DNA of 64,000 nucleotides. It comes from Azospirillum formosense (GTDB lineage: Bacteria; Pseudomonadota; Alphaproteobacteria; Azospirillales; Azospirillaceae). A program made the position numbers and the translations under genes. Below the pieces are notes generated by a model. It worked only from the letters and a program-made list of their open reading frames with translations. It was not told the origin of the DNA and searched no databases. This document shows, piece after piece, positions 1 through 8,580 of this stretch. The stretch is from NCBI RefSeq assembly GCF_040500525.1, contig NZ_CP159403.1:511001-575000 (forward strand), read 5' to 3'. Each line of letters opens with the position of its first letter. Position 1 is the stretch's first letter.

Positions 1-1113
1 GACGGGCTGGTCGGCGACCTCGGCGGCGGCAGCCTGGAGCTGGTGCGGCTGGAGCGCGGCGTGATCGGCGAGCATCTGACGATGCCGCTGGGGCCGCTGC
101 GCCTGATGGAGTTGAACCCGGCCAAGCCGAACGGGCTGGTCCGCGCCATCGACCAGCATCTGGAAAAGCTGGACTGGCTGGCCCAGATGCGCGGGAAGCC
201 CTTCTACCCGGTGGGCGGCGGCTGGCGGGCGCTGGCCAAGCTGCACATGGAGCATGTGAAGCACCCGCTGCACATCATTCACCACTACACGGTGCCTTTC
301 GCCGAAGCGCGGGACTTCGCCGGGCTGATCGCCAAGCAGAGCCGGTCCTCGCTGGAGAAGATGTCCGGCTCGCGCCGCCGCATCGACACGCTGCCCTACG
401 CAGCGCTGGTCTTCGAACGGTTGCTGCGGATGGTCCAGCCGTCCAACGTCGTGTTCTCCGCCTTCGGCCTGCGGGAAGGGCACCTTTACGCGCTGCTCGA
501 TCCGGAGGCGCAGCGGCAGGACCCGCTGATCGCCGCCGTCGAGGACTGGGCGCAGCGCTTTGTCCGAATCGGCGACCCGGCCCTGCTCGTGTCCTGGACC
601 GGCAACCTCTTCGCCGGGGAGGACGACGCGGCGCTGCGGCTGCGTCAGGCCTCCTGCCTGCTGAGCGACGTTGGCTGGGCCGAGCATCCCGATTACCGCG
701 CGGAGCACGCCTGCCTGCGCATCCTGCGTTATCCCTTCCCCGGCATCGACCATGACGAGCGGGCCTTCCTCGCGCTGGCCGTCTATGCCCGCTACGCCGG
801 TTCCATCGACGGGCCGGGCACGCCCAACGCGGTCACCGCAGGGCCGCGGGCTCTGCTCAGCGACGCCCAGGCGCGCAAGGCCATGGTGCTGGGGCTGGCG
901 CTGCGGCTGGCCCACACGCTGACCGGCGGCGCCACCGCGCTGCTGCAGCGCACGGCGCTGAAGGTGTCGGGGGAACGGCTTGTGCTGACCCTGCCGGACG
1001 ATTTCAGCGTGCCGGCCGGCGAGACGGTGCAGCGGCGCCTGGACGCGCTGGCGAAGGCGCTGAACCGCAAGGGCGAGATTGTGCCGCCGGCTCGGCCCCA
1101 GGCGGCGGAGTAG
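1..1113 (+). CDS. ppx: Exopolyphosphatase (Ppx/GppA family), 5' end outside window
   Basis: The reading frame is open from base 1, so the N-terminus lies upstream of the window; 370 residues are visible. The visible part opens with DGLVGDLGGGSLEL, the phosphate-binding glycine loop of the ASKHA-fold Ppx/GppA family. A long helical C-terminal region with an HD-like character follows. Family members hydrolyse terminal phosphates of inorganic polyphosphate and/or convert pppGpp to ppGpp in the cytoplasm. Sequence alone does not separate Ppx from GppA activity. The next gene is convergent and starts from the opposite side about 30 bases downstream. The family call is firm; the missing start is due only to the window edge. 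Confidence 0.9.
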   Translation, partial: DGLVGDLGGGSLELVRLERGVIGEHLTMPLGPLRLMELNPAKPNGLVRAIDQHLEKLDWLAQMRGKPFYPVGGGWRALAKLHMEHVKHPLHIIHHYTVPFAEARDFAGLIAKQSRSSLEKMSGSRRRIDTLPYAALVFERLLRMVQPSNVVFSAFGLREGHLYALLDPEAQRQDPLIAAVEDWAQRFVRIGDPALLVSWTGNLFAGEDDAALRLRQASCLLSDVGWAEHPDYRAEHACLRILRYPFPGIDHDERAFLALAVYARYAGSIDGPGTPNAVTAGPRALLSDAQARKAMVLGLALRLAHTLTGGATALLQRTALKVSGERLVLTLPDDFSVPAGETVQRRLDALAKALNRKGEIVPPARPQAAE

Positions 1114-1143
1114 GAGCGGGAGGCGGCGGAGGAACCGTCGCCC

Positions 1144-2433
1144 TCACGCCACCTTGGCGTGGGCGATGGCTTCGCGGACGCTCACGCCCTTGCGCAGGAT
1201 GTTGTCCACGGCACGGCCCTGCACCATCGTGATGCCGACCTTGTTGGCGTAGACGAGGCTGGACACGCTGTCGCAGCGCGCCAGGATGAACTTGCAGCGG
1301 TCCTGCTCCTGGATGCGCTCCATGAAATACTTCTCGAAGGTCGGGTCCATCTCCAGCATGTCGTTGGACCAGAAGATCTTCGCGTAGTCGGCGTTCAGGT
1401 ATTCCAGATCGAAGTTGGTCACCCAGAAAGGATTCAGCCCGTCCACCGCGATCTGGTAACGGCGATCCTGGGCGAATTCCACGACCTCGTTGAACAGCGA
1501 CAGATTCTCGATCAGGTCGCCCTTGGAGATTTCCAGCACCACCTGCCCGCGGAAATCAAGAGGAAGCCGCTCGTCGAACTTCACGAAGCCGGTGGAAATG
1601 ACGGTGGACAGGTTGATGTTGATGCCGATGCGCCGGCCCCGCATGAAGCTGAGCCCGTGGTTCAGAGCGCGCAGCACCGACTGGTCGAGGTTGGCGGTGA
1701 AATAGTTGAACAGCCACTTGTTGGCCGTGATGTCGTAGTCCGGGCAGAGCCGTTCCTGGAGCAGCTTGATCGAGATGTAGAGTTCGAAATAGGCCATGTC
1801 CTCTTCGGCGTTGCGGCCGATGTTGGCGATGGCCTGGTTGAACAGGAAGGGCGACAGGTCGAACATCTGCATGGAGCGTTCGAGCTTGGCCATCTCCTCC
1901 AGCGTGATCGGCGGCTTCGTCTCGTTGGAATGATCGCCGGTCTCGTTGGCCTGCAATTCCTCGATGAAGCGGATGACGTTGATGAAGTTCAACGCCAGTT
2001 CCATGATCGAGTAGAGCGAGAATTCTTTGTAGGGGTTGGCCCCGGTCAGCGTCGTCTTGGCCAGGAAGATCTGCTCCACCTTCTGGCAGACGTCGGTGAC
2101 GCCGGTCAGCTTCAGCCCCTTGTAGAGGATGATGACGTCGCCGTTGGAAATGTTGAAGGACTGCAGATAGGAGGCCTTGTTCGCCAGTTCCTGGATGATC
2201 GTACGGACGATCATCTGGCTGGAGGGGTCCTTGTCCCGCAGCAGCGACAGGTGCATGTGGATCAGCCGCATGCCCTGCAGTTCGGACTTCGCGGAGCGGA
2301 GCAGATTCAGCAGCTTGTCATTGTCAAATTCGGGCTTCTGATCCTTCGCGGCGGCGACGGCGGCCTGCTTCTCCGTTGTGGAGAGGCGGACGCGATCGCG
2401 TCCCATGGGTGGTTTGCCGCCGAACCTGCTCAT
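1144..2433 (-). CDS. Degenerate EAL-domain protein (no catalytic signature)
   Basis: A 429-residue cytoplasmic protein with no signal peptide or membrane segment. The N-terminal half (about residues 30-240) is helical and not recognised. The C-terminal part (about 265-425) reads like the second half of an EAL phosphodiesterase barrel: ININLSTVISTGF resembles the EAL NLS strand, followed by VVLEIS, an AVDGL strand and a late IQEQDRCKFILARCD segment. There is no E-A-L motif and no DDFG/DDFGTG metal-binding loop. It is therefore probably a non-catalytic cyclic-di-GMP binder or scaffold. A perfect TTAA-N7-TTAA box lies about 130 bases upstream of the ATG at 2433, suggesting CtrA control. The EAL relation is moderate confidence; lack of hydrolysis is inferred from the missing motifs. 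Confidence 0.7.
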   Translation of the reverse strand: MSRFGGKPPMGRDRVRLSTTEKQAAVAAAKDQKPEFDNDKLLNLLRSAKSELQGMRLIHMHLSLLRDKDPSSQMIVRTIIQELANKASYLQSFNISNGDVIILYKGLKLTGVTDVCQKVEQIFLAKTTLTGANPYKEFSLYSIMELALNFINVIRFIEELQANETGDHSNETKPPITLEEMAKLERSMQMFDLSPFLFNQAIANIGRNAEEDMAYFELYISIKLLQERLCPDYDITANKWLFNYFTANLDQSVLRALNHGLSFMRGRRIGININLSTVISTGFVKFDERLPLDFRGQVVLEISKGDLIENLSLFNEVVEFAQDRRYQIAVDGLNPFWVTNFDLEYLNADYAKIFWSNDMLEMDPTFEKYFMERIQEQDRCKFILARCDSVSSLVYANKVGITMVQGRAVDNILRKGVSVREAIAHAKVA

Positions 2434-2561
2434 ACGCGAAATCCCCCGGGTGTGCGCATAGGGCTTGTGCGCACCTTAAAGGCGAGAATTTCCCCGCGAA
2501 CCACACCGTGCCGCCACACGGCATGGATACGGAGCCCGTGACTTATTAGCCCATGGTTTTT

Positions 2562-2576
2562 TTAACAATGCCTTAA
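2562..2576 (-). promoter_or_regulatory. CtrA-type box TTAA-N7-TTAA
   Basis: TTAACAATGCCTTAA is an exact match to the alphaproteobacterial CtrA consensus TTAA-N7-TTAA. It lies in an AT-rich stretch between the rnd 3' end (2697) and the start of the degenerate EAL gene (2433), correctly placed to control the latter. Binding is inferred. Confidence 0.55.
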
Positions 2577-2696
2577 AGCGCTGTTAATTGCGATGAATTG
2601 TTTCATAATTTTGGCTAAACGTCGCGACGCTCTCCGAACCTGTAACGTCGCGGACCGACTCTTGCGCCATTCTGGAACGATTCTGGATGGGGCCGC

Positions 2697-3863
2697 TTAC
2701 GACCCCTCTCCATTGCCGGCTGGAACGATGCGGACACGGCGGTCGTGCACCGCCAATCCGATGCGGCCGTGCTTCAGCGCCAGCGCGTCGTCGCCGAACA
2801 ATTCCCGGCGCCAGCCCTGCATCGCCGGAACTTGGGCCGCGTCGTCGGCGGCGATCGCCTCCAGGTCGGCGGAGGAGGCGATCAACTTGGAGGCCACGTT
2901 GTTCTCCTCGCACTTCATTTTCAGAAGGACGCGCAACAATTCAACGATCGGTTGCAGGCCGGGCGGCGGCTCCTCGCGCGGCTCGACGCGCGGCAGTTCG
3001 GAATCCGGCAGGTCCAGCCCCTTCTGCACGCAGGCCAGCACCTCGGCGCCCTGCCGGCCCTCGGCGAAGCCGCGGCCCATGCCGCGCGTGCGGGCGAGGT
3101 CGTCGACGCTGGTCGGGGCGTGGGCGGCGATCTCCAGCAGCGCCTCGTCGCGCAACACGCGCGAGCGGGGCAGGTCGCGGCGCTGCGCCTCGCGCTCCCG
3201 CCAGGCCGCCATCTCCTTGAGAACCGCCATGAAGCGCGGCTTGTTCGTCCGCACCTTCAGCCGCAGCCAGGAGCTGTCCGGGTCCACCTGGTAGGTGGCC
3301 GGGTCGGTCAGGACGGCCATCTCCTCTTCCAGCCAATGGGCGCGGCCGGAGCGGACGAGGCGGCGCTTCAGCTTCTCGTAGGCCGGGCGCAGGTGGATCA
3401 CGTCGGACAGCGCGTAGGTCAGCTGCCGCTCGGTCAGCGGACGCTGCGACCAGTCGGTGAAGCGGCTGGACTTGTCGATGCGCGCCCCGGCCAGCTTGGT
3501 GACCAGCGTCTCGTACCCGACGCTCTCGCCGAAGCCGCAGACCATGGCCGCGACCTGGGTGTCGAACAGCGGGTGGGGGATCTGGCCGGACAGATGCCAG
3601 AAGATCTCCACGTCCTGCCGGGCGGCGTGGAAGACCTTGAGGATGGCCGGGTCCACCATCACGCGGAACAGCGGCGCCAGGTCGATCCCTTCGGCCAGCG
3701 GGTCGATGGCGACCGCGCCGTTCGGCCCGCCGACCTGCACGAGGCAGAGCTGCGGCCAGTAGGTCTTCTCGCGCAGGAATTCGGTGTCGACGGTGATGTA
3801 CTCCGCCCCGGCCAGCGAGCGGCAGAAGGCGTCAAGGTCTTCGGTGGTCGTGATCAGTGTCAT
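2697..3863 (-). CDS. rnd: Ribonuclease D
   Basis: A 388-residue 3'-5' exoribonuclease used in tRNA 3' maturation. All DEDDy exonuclease residues are visible: VDTEF (Asp, Glu) near residue 25, a FHAARQDVEIFW segment carrying the second Asp, and LTYALSDVIHL carrying the Tyr and last Asp. Two helical HRDC-type regions follow. The ATG at 3863 (MTLITTTEDL) is preferred because the exonuclease domain begins there. A longer open frame to 4031 adds 56 unrelated residues and would overlap the aspS promoter. It is divergent from aspS with a 166-base shared upstream region. Length is normal for the family. Confidence 0.93.
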   Translation of the reverse strand: MTLITTTEDLDAFCRSLAGAEYITVDTEFLREKTYWPQLCLVQVGGPNGAVAIDPLAEGIDLAPLFRVMVDPAILKVFHAARQDVEIFWHLSGQIPHPLFDTQVAAMVCGFGESVGYETLVTKLAGARIDKSSRFTDWSQRPLTERQLTYALSDVIHLRPAYEKLKRRLVRSGRAHWLEEEMAVLTDPATYQVDPDSSWLRLKVRTNKPRFMAVLKEMAAWREREAQRRDLPRSRVLRDEALLEIAAHAPTSVDDLARTRGMGRGFAEGRQGAEVLACVQKGLDLPDSELPRVEPREEPPPGLQPIVELLRVLLKMKCEENNVASKLIASSADLEAIAADDAAQVPAMQGWRRELFGDDALALKHGRIGLAVHDRRVRIVPAGNGEGS

Positions 3864-4029
3864 AGCCGCTTCATACACGAGCGCGCGACCGCGCGAAAGC
3901 TCGCCCTTCGGCAACTCTCCCAGCGTGCAGCGGACGCGGATGGCGACTTGACATTCCCGCGCTGTCGGTGTGGTGTGTCGGGCCGCCTTTCCGCGCAGGA
4001 TTCCGACCTTTTCCAAGGTGTTTCGACCC

Positions 4030-5859
4030 ATGCACCCCTACCGCACGCACACCTGCGGCCAGCTTCGCGAAGAGAACGCCGGTCAGATTGTCCGCCTGTC
4101 GGGCTGGATCAACCGCAAGCGCGACCATGGACAGCTCCTGTTCATCGACCTGCGCGACCATTACGGCCTGACGCAGTGCGTGGTCGACACCTCCAACCCG
4201 GCCTTCCAGGCGGCGGAGCGGCTGAAGCTGGAATCGGTCATCACCGTCACCGGCAAGGTGGTCAAGCGCACGGCGGAGACCATCAACGACCGTCTGCCGA
4301 CCGGCCGCATCGAGGTGCAGATCGCCGAGCTGTCGGTGCAGGGCGAGGCGGAACAGATTCCGCTGCAGGTCAACCAGGACACCGACGCGGGCGAGGACGT
4401 GCGCCTGCGCTACCGCTTCCTCGACCTGCGCCGCGAGCGCATCCACGAGAACATCCTGCTGCGCTCGCGCGTCATCGCGTCTGCGCGCCGCCGCATGATC
4501 GACCAGGGCTTCACCGAGTTCCAGACGCCGATCCTGACCGCCTCCTCGCCGGAGGGTGCCCGCGACTATCTGGTGCCCAGCCGCAACCATCCGGGCAAGT
4601 TCTACGCGCTCCCCCAGGCGCCGCAGCAGTTCAAGCAGCTGCTGATGGTCGCCGGTTTCGACCGCTATTTCCAGATCGCCCCCTGCTTCCGTGACGAGGA
4701 CGCCCGCGCCGACCGCAGCCCGGGCGAGTTCTACCAGCTCGACTTCGAGATGTCCTTCGTCACCCAGGAGGATGTGTTCGCCGCCATCGAGCCGGTGCTG
4801 CACGGCATTTTCGACGAGTTCGGCGGCTTCCGCCGCGAGACGCCGCCGGCCATCGACAAGCCGCCCTTCCGCCGCATCTCCTTCGCGGAGTCGATGCTGA
4901 AGTACGGCAACGACAAGCCGGACCTGCGCAACCCGCTGGAGATCACCGACGTCACCGCCGTCTTCAAGCGCGACGACGTGGAGTTCCGCGCCTTCAAGCA
5001 GACGCTTGAGAAGGGCGGCGTGGTCCGCGCCATCCGCGCCCCGAAGGTGTCCGACAAGCCGCGCAGCTTCTTCGACAAGCTGAACGACTGGGCGCGCGGT
5101 CTCGGCGCTCCGGGTCTCGGCTACATCATCTTCGAGGCGGCGGGCGGCAAGGGCCCGATCGCCAAGTTCGTGCCGGAGGCCGCCCAGGCGGAACTGCGCG
5201 CGGCGGCGGGCGTGGAGGACGGCGACGCGGTCTTCTTCGTCTGCGACCAGCCCGGCCCGGCGGCCAAGCTGGCCGGCTTCGCCCGCACGAAGATCGGCGA
5301 GGAGCTGGACCTGATCGAGAAGAACGCCTTCCGCTTCTGCTGGATCGTCGACTTCCCGATGTACGAGCTGGACGAGGAGACCAACAAGGTCATCTTCAGC
5401 CACAACCCCTTCTCCATGCCGCAGGGCGGCCTGGAGGCGCTGAACACGATGAACCCGCTGGACATCAAGGCGTACCAGTACGACATCGTCTGCAACGGCG
5501 TGGAGCTGTCGTCGGGCGCCATCCGGAACCATCTGCCGGAGCTGATGTACAAGGCGTTCGAGATCGCCGGCTACCCGCCGGAGGAGTTGGAAGCCCGCTT
5601 CGGCGGCATGCTCAGCGCCTTCAAGCTGGGCGCCCCGCCGCACGGCGGTTCGGCCCCGGGCATCGACCGCATCGTGATGCTGCTGGCCGACGAGCCGAAC
5701 ATCCGTGAGGTCATCGCCTTCCCGCTGAACCAGCGCGCGGAAGACCTGCTGATGCAGGCCCCGGCCCCGGTGGACCAGGCGCGCCTGCGCGAGCTGCATC
5801 TGAAGCTGGACCTGCCGAAGCCGAAGGTCGCCGCCGAGACGCCGAAGGCCGCCACCTGA
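4030..5859 (+). CDS. aspS: Aspartyl-tRNA synthetase
   Basis: A 609-residue class IIb synthetase that charges tRNA with aspartate (EC 6.1.1.12, or 6.1.1.23 if non-discriminating). It starts [12 protein letters not shown], typical for bacterial AspRS, followed by the OB-fold anticodon domain (about 1-110). Motif 2 is seen as [10 protein letters not shown], then a GAD insertion domain (about 290-420), and motif 3 as GIDRIVMLL near the C-terminus. The ATG at 4030 is preferred over an upstream in-frame start at 3970, which adds 20 non-homologous residues. A strong hairpin terminator follows 53 bases after the stop. A C-terminal Lys/Ala/Pro tail of about 20 residues looks like a lineage extension. 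Confidence 0.97.
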   Translation: MHPYRTHTCGQLREENAGQIVRLSGWINRKRDHGQLLFIDLRDHYGLTQCVVDTSNPAFQAAERLKLESVITVTGKVVKRTAETINDRLPTGRIEVQIAELSVQGEAEQIPLQVNQDTDAGEDVRLRYRFLDLRRERIHENILLRSRVIASARRRMIDQGFTEFQTPILTASSPEGARDYLVPSRNHPGKFYALPQAPQQFKQLLMVAGFDRYFQIAPCFRDEDARADRSPGEFYQLDFEMSFVTQEDVFAAIEPVLHGIFDEFGGFRRETPPAIDKPPFRRISFAESMLKYGNDKPDLRNPLEITDVTAVFKRDDVEFRAFKQTLEKGGVVRAIRAPKVSDKPRSFFDKLNDWARGLGAPGLGYIIFEAAGGKGPIAKFVPEAAQAELRAAAGVEDGDAVFFVCDQPGPAAKLAGFARTKIGEELDLIEKNAFRFCWIVDFPMYELDEETNKVIFSHNPFSMPQGGLEALNTMNPLDIKAYQYDIVCNGVELSSGAIRNHLPELMYKAFEIAGYPPEELEARFGGMLSAFKLGAPPHGGSAPGIDRIVMLLADEPNIREVIAFPLNQRAEDLLMQAPAPVDQARLRELHLKLDLPKPKVAAETPKAAT

Positions 5860-5911
5860 CGGTCCGGCCTTGTCCCTCCCTTCCCGCCTCGGCGGGGAGG
5901 GTCGGGCGGCC

Positions 5912-5955
5912 AACGGAAAAGCCCCCCGTCCGCGAGGCCGGGGGGCTTTTCCGTT
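5912..5955. terminator. Bidirectional hairpin terminator between aspS and the small convergent gene
   Basis: A perfect 17-bp inverted repeat: AACGGAAAAGCCCCCCG at 5912-5928 pairs with its complement at 5939-5955 around a 10-base loop. The A-run and T-run flank the GC-rich core on both sides, so it can work in both directions. It sits between two convergent genes. Confidence 0.85.
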
Positions 5956-5973
5956 CGGGGGATCGGGACGGCG

Positions 5974-6201
5974 TCAGGCGGCGACGTTGCCGGCCGGGGG
6001 CGATCCGATCATGCGATAATAGTTGGAATCGACCAGGACGAGGCAGCTCAGCGTCTTCGCGTCGCCTTCGTCCTCGGTGCTGACCACGCGGGCATGCGGA
6101 ATGCCGAACAGGGTCACGGTCTCCCGCACGCGCCAGGACCGCCCGTTGGTCGCTCCAACGGTCTGGAACACCTGTCCCACCAAAACCTGCTTCTTGGCCA
6201 T
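5974..6201 (-). CDS. Small conserved-type hypothetical protein
   Basis: A 75-residue protein beginning MAKKQVLVGQVFQTVG. The ATG at 6201 is preferred over 6267 because the extra 22 residues have no protein-like character. It is rich in short beta-strand segments (VLVGQVFQTV, RETVTLFGIP, HARVVST, SCLVLVDSNYY), suggesting a small beta-barrel fold. No catalytic or metal-binding motif is seen, and there is only one Cys. It is convergent with aspS across a shared terminator. I do not recognise the family. Codon use and GC3 match the neighbours, which supports a real gene. Confidence 0.65.
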   Translation of the reverse strand: MAKKQVLVGQVFQTVGATNGRSWRVRETVTLFGIPHARVVSTEDEGDAKTLSCLVLVDSNYYRMIGSPPAGNVAA

Positions 6202-6348
6202 AGGGAAACCCTTATCCTGCTGTCGGTGCACACCATGACTCCATGGAGGCGCGGATACACCATGCACAGTTTAGGCCAGTTTCGCCCAAATATGGCAAAT
6301 TGAATTGTAACGATTTGCGGCAGAGGCTGTGACCTTTGCGTCCGGCGG

Positions 6349-7239
6349 TCAGCAACCCGACTTCGGCAGAGCCTCCACCTTCTCCAGGATGGCGTTCACG
6401 GTGAAATCGCCGTAGTCGATCTGCATGGATTCGGCGACGCCGTTCTGCAGCAGATGCAGACTCATCTCATACTCGGGCTGGGCCGAGTCGCTCTTCAGCG
6501 GGAAGAAGGCCATGCGCACCGGCCACGCCTTCTTGCCCTTCAGCAGCGGGTCGGCGCCGTCCTCCTTGGTCTGGACCGCCGTGCCGATGACCGTGGACAC
6601 CTCGGTCGCTCCTTCGGAATCGGCGCCGTCGAAGACGACCCGGTTGAAGAAGGTCTCGCCGGAGCTGGCGTGATCGAGCACCGCCAGGGTGTGGGCGGTC
6701 GGGAACATGGTGTTGGGGGGCAGCTCCATATCCTGGGGCTCCGGCTTGGAGAAGGCGGCGGTGCCGGAGCCGTCCTTGGCCAGCCGGGCGTCGCCGCGCA
6801 CCTCCTCGTCCTCCTCGCCGTTGATCAGCTTGCGGACGTTGAAGCGGTAGCGCTGCCCGTCCTTGGCCTCCCACGTCGTGTAATTGGTGGTCATCGCCAT
6901 CTCGTCGCCCTCGGCGTAGACGAAGCGCAGTTGGAAGCGCTGCTCCGTCGTCCAGCCGTCGCAGGCGTCGGCCCATTCGAACAGCATGCGGCCCCGCACG
7001 TCGCTGACCTTGGAGCTGTTGCGGGCGGACAGCAGCGACATCTTGTAGACGGCGCGGTGCGGCAGGATGTTCGCCGCCGCGCCGGCCGCCGCCCCCACCG
7101 CCGCGCCGGCCGCGTTGGCGGGAGCCGCCTGGGCCGGGCCGGCGGCGGGAAGGGCGGTCACGGACACCAGGAACGCGCCGAAGGTCGCGCAAAGGGCGAG
7201 GCGGGCGGCGGAGCGGCGGTTCTGCAAAGCGACATCCAC
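6349..7239 (-). CDS. eipB: EipB-like periplasmic envelope-integrity protein (DUF1849)
   Basis: A 296-residue exported protein. A hydrophobic signal segment (about residues 15-40, ending in Ala-rich sequence) precedes the mature domain, which begins LPHRAVYKMSLL. This matches the DUF1849/EipB family, whose Brucella member is a beta-spiral periplasmic protein needed for envelope integrity. Two Cys fit the family's disulfide pattern: one in ADACDGW in the first half and one as the C-terminal residue (PKSGC). The mature domain has typical WEAKDGQRYRF and LPPNTMFPTAH segments. The neighbour at 7333 is divergent. The function is by family; no direct evidence for interacting partners is seen. Confidence 0.85.
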   Translation of the reverse strand: MDVALQNRRSAARLALCATFGAFLVSVTALPAAGPAQAAPANAAGAAVGAAAGAAANILPHRAVYKMSLLSARNSSKVSDVRGRMLFEWADACDGWTTEQRFQLRFVYAEGDEMAMTTNYTTWEAKDGQRYRFNVRKLINGEEDEEVRGDARLAKDGSGTAAFSKPEPQDMELPPNTMFPTAHTLAVLDHASSGETFFNRVVFDGADSEGATEVSTVIGTAVQTKEDGADPLLKGKKAWPVRMAFFPLKSDSAQPEYEMSLHLLQNGVAESMQIDYGDFTVNAILEKVEALPKSGC

Positions 7240-7332
7240 AGGTGATTGGCAGCGTCGGATGGATTATGGGTGTTTCGGCGTCGGAGCGGAAGGCCCGACC
7301 CCCGGAATAAACGGAAGGCTGAGGACAGATTC

Positions 7333-8319
7333 ATGCGCAGCGACACCCCCGCATCACGGCCCGTCCTCCTGGTGACCCGGCGCCTGCCCGAGGCGGTGGA
7401 GGCCCGCGCCGCGCGCGATTTCGACGCCCGGCTGAACCCGCAGGACCGCGCGCTGTCCGGCGCCGACATCGCCAGGCTGGCGGCGGAGACCGGCGCCGCG
7501 GGCATCCTCTGCACCGCCGGCGACCGGCTGGACGCCGCGGCCATCGCGGCGCTGCCCGAGGCCGTGCGGATTGTCGCCACCTTCTCCGTCGGCACCGACC
7601 ACATCGACCTCGACGCGGCCAAGGCCCGCGGCCTGATCGTCACCAACACCCCGGACGTGCTGACCGACGCGACCGCCGACATCGCGCTGCTGCTCATGCT
7701 CGGCGCGGCGCGCCGCGCCTCGGAGGGCGAACGGATGATCCGCGCCGGCGCCTGGACCGGCTGGACGCCGACGCAGCTTCTCGGCACCCATCTGGGCGGC
7801 AAGCGCCTGGGCATCATCGGCATGGGCCGAATCGGGCAGGCGGTGGCGCAGCGGGCGCGGGCCTTCGGCATGGCCATCCACTATTCCAACCGGCGCCGCC
7901 TGCCCGCGGAGCAGGAGGCCGGCGCGATCTACCACGCCGATCCCGAGGCGATGCTGGCGGTCTGCGACGTGCTGTCGCTGCATTTCCCGGCGACTCCGGA
8001 AACCACCCACTGGCTGAACGCGGAGCGGATCGAACGCCTGCCGCCGGGGGCCATCGTGGTCAACACCGCCCGCGGCTCCGTGGTCGACGACGAGGCGCTG
8101 ATCGCCGCCCTGGCCCGCGGGCGTCTGGCCGCCGCGGGGCTGGATGTGTTCGAGAACGAGCCGAACCTGCACGCCGGCTACCGCGGGCTGGAGAACGCCT
8201 TCCTGCTGCCTCACCTGGGCAGCGCCACGGTGGAAACCCGCAACGCCATGGGCTTCAAGGCGCTCGACAACCTGGACGCCGTCTTCGCCGGGTCGGCGCC
8301 GCCGGACCGCGTGGCGTGA
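7333..8319 (+). CDS. D-2-hydroxyacid dehydrogenase (glyoxylate/hydroxypyruvate reductase type)
   Basis: A 328-residue NAD(P)H-dependent cytoplasmic dehydrogenase of the D-isomer-specific 2-hydroxyacid family. The Rossmann loop LGIIGMGRIGQAVA lies near residue 155. The three catalytic residues are visible: Arg in NTARGSVVDDEAL, Glu in DVFENEP, and His in LLPHLGSAT. The spacing and the LGSATVETR signature fit GyaR-type glyoxylate reductases, but substrate cannot be fixed from sequence. The ATG at 7333 is chosen because residues upstream of it in the longer frame (to 7246) overlap the eipB 5' end and lack homologous character. It stands alone and is followed by a 261-base regulatory region. Confidence 0.9.
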   Translation: MRSDTPASRPVLLVTRRLPEAVEARAARDFDARLNPQDRALSGADIARLAAETGAAGILCTAGDRLDAAAIAALPEAVRIVATFSVGTDHIDLDAAKARGLIVTNTPDVLTDATADIALLLMLGAARRASEGERMIRAGAWTGWTPTQLLGTHLGGKRLGIIGMGRIGQAVAQRARAFGMAIHYSNRRRLPAEQEAGAIYHADPEAMLAVCDVLSLHFPATPETTHWLNAERIERLPPGAIVVNTARGSVVDDEALIAALARGRLAAAGLDVFENEPNLHAGYRGLENAFLLPHLGSATVETRNAMGFKALDNLDAVFAGSAPPDRVA

Positions 8320-8441
8320 CGTCGTCGCGCAGAAGCCTGCCGGGAGCCGGTGTCGCGGGCCCGGCGGGCCGTTCGTCCGAAAACCGTTCAAAAGAGCAAA
8401 TAAATCAAAAATAGATAAAATTTTCCGCAACGAGCCTGCTC

Positions 8442-8490
8442 CCCGGCAAATTGTGCCCGGGAGCGGCCTTGCCCGGCAGAATTTGCCGGG
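8442..8490. promoter_or_regulatory. Inverted repeat upstream of the sigma-54 promoter (possible enhancer site)
   Basis: CCCGGCAAATT at 8442-8452 is repeated inverted as AATTTGCCGGG at 8480-8490. It is a perfect 11-bp arm pair with a 27-base spacer. Its centre is about 83 bases upstream of the predicted start site of the sigma-54-type promoter at 8523, a normal distance for an enhancer-binding protein. An AT-rich stretch (about 8397-8425) lies further upstream. The binding factor is unknown. Confidence 0.4.
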
Positions 8491-8522
8491 ACGAAAGGCC
8501 TAGTCTTCAAGCAATCCTCATA

Positions 8523-8538
8523 TGGCACGGCGATTGCT
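8523..8538 (+). promoter_or_regulatory. Sigma-54 (-24/-12) promoter for the diguanylate cyclase
   Basis: TGGCACGGCGATTGCT matches the consensus TGGCACN5TTGCW at every defined base. GG (8524-8525) and GC (8536-8537) are separated by exactly 10 bases. Transcription would begin near 8549, about 32 bases before the ATG at 8581, and the only downstream gene is the GGDEF protein. RpoN dependence is inferred from the match. Confidence 0.75.
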
Positions 8539-8580
8539 TGGGTTTTGGCGCAGCCAGTGCCGATCATGTGGAGAAAGCCC

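Noticed and set aside
2593..3294. Long plus-strand frame opposite rnd
   Set aside because: It is antisense to a clear RNase D gene; Arg/Ser/Pro-rich composition is typical of high-GC shadow frames.
6261..6278. Possible sigma-54 promoter on the minus strand for the small gene at 5974-6201 (TGGCCTAAACTGTGCA on that strand)
   Set aside because: GG-N10-GC spacing is right, but both boxes have mismatches (TGGCCT and TGTGC), far weaker than the site at 8523.
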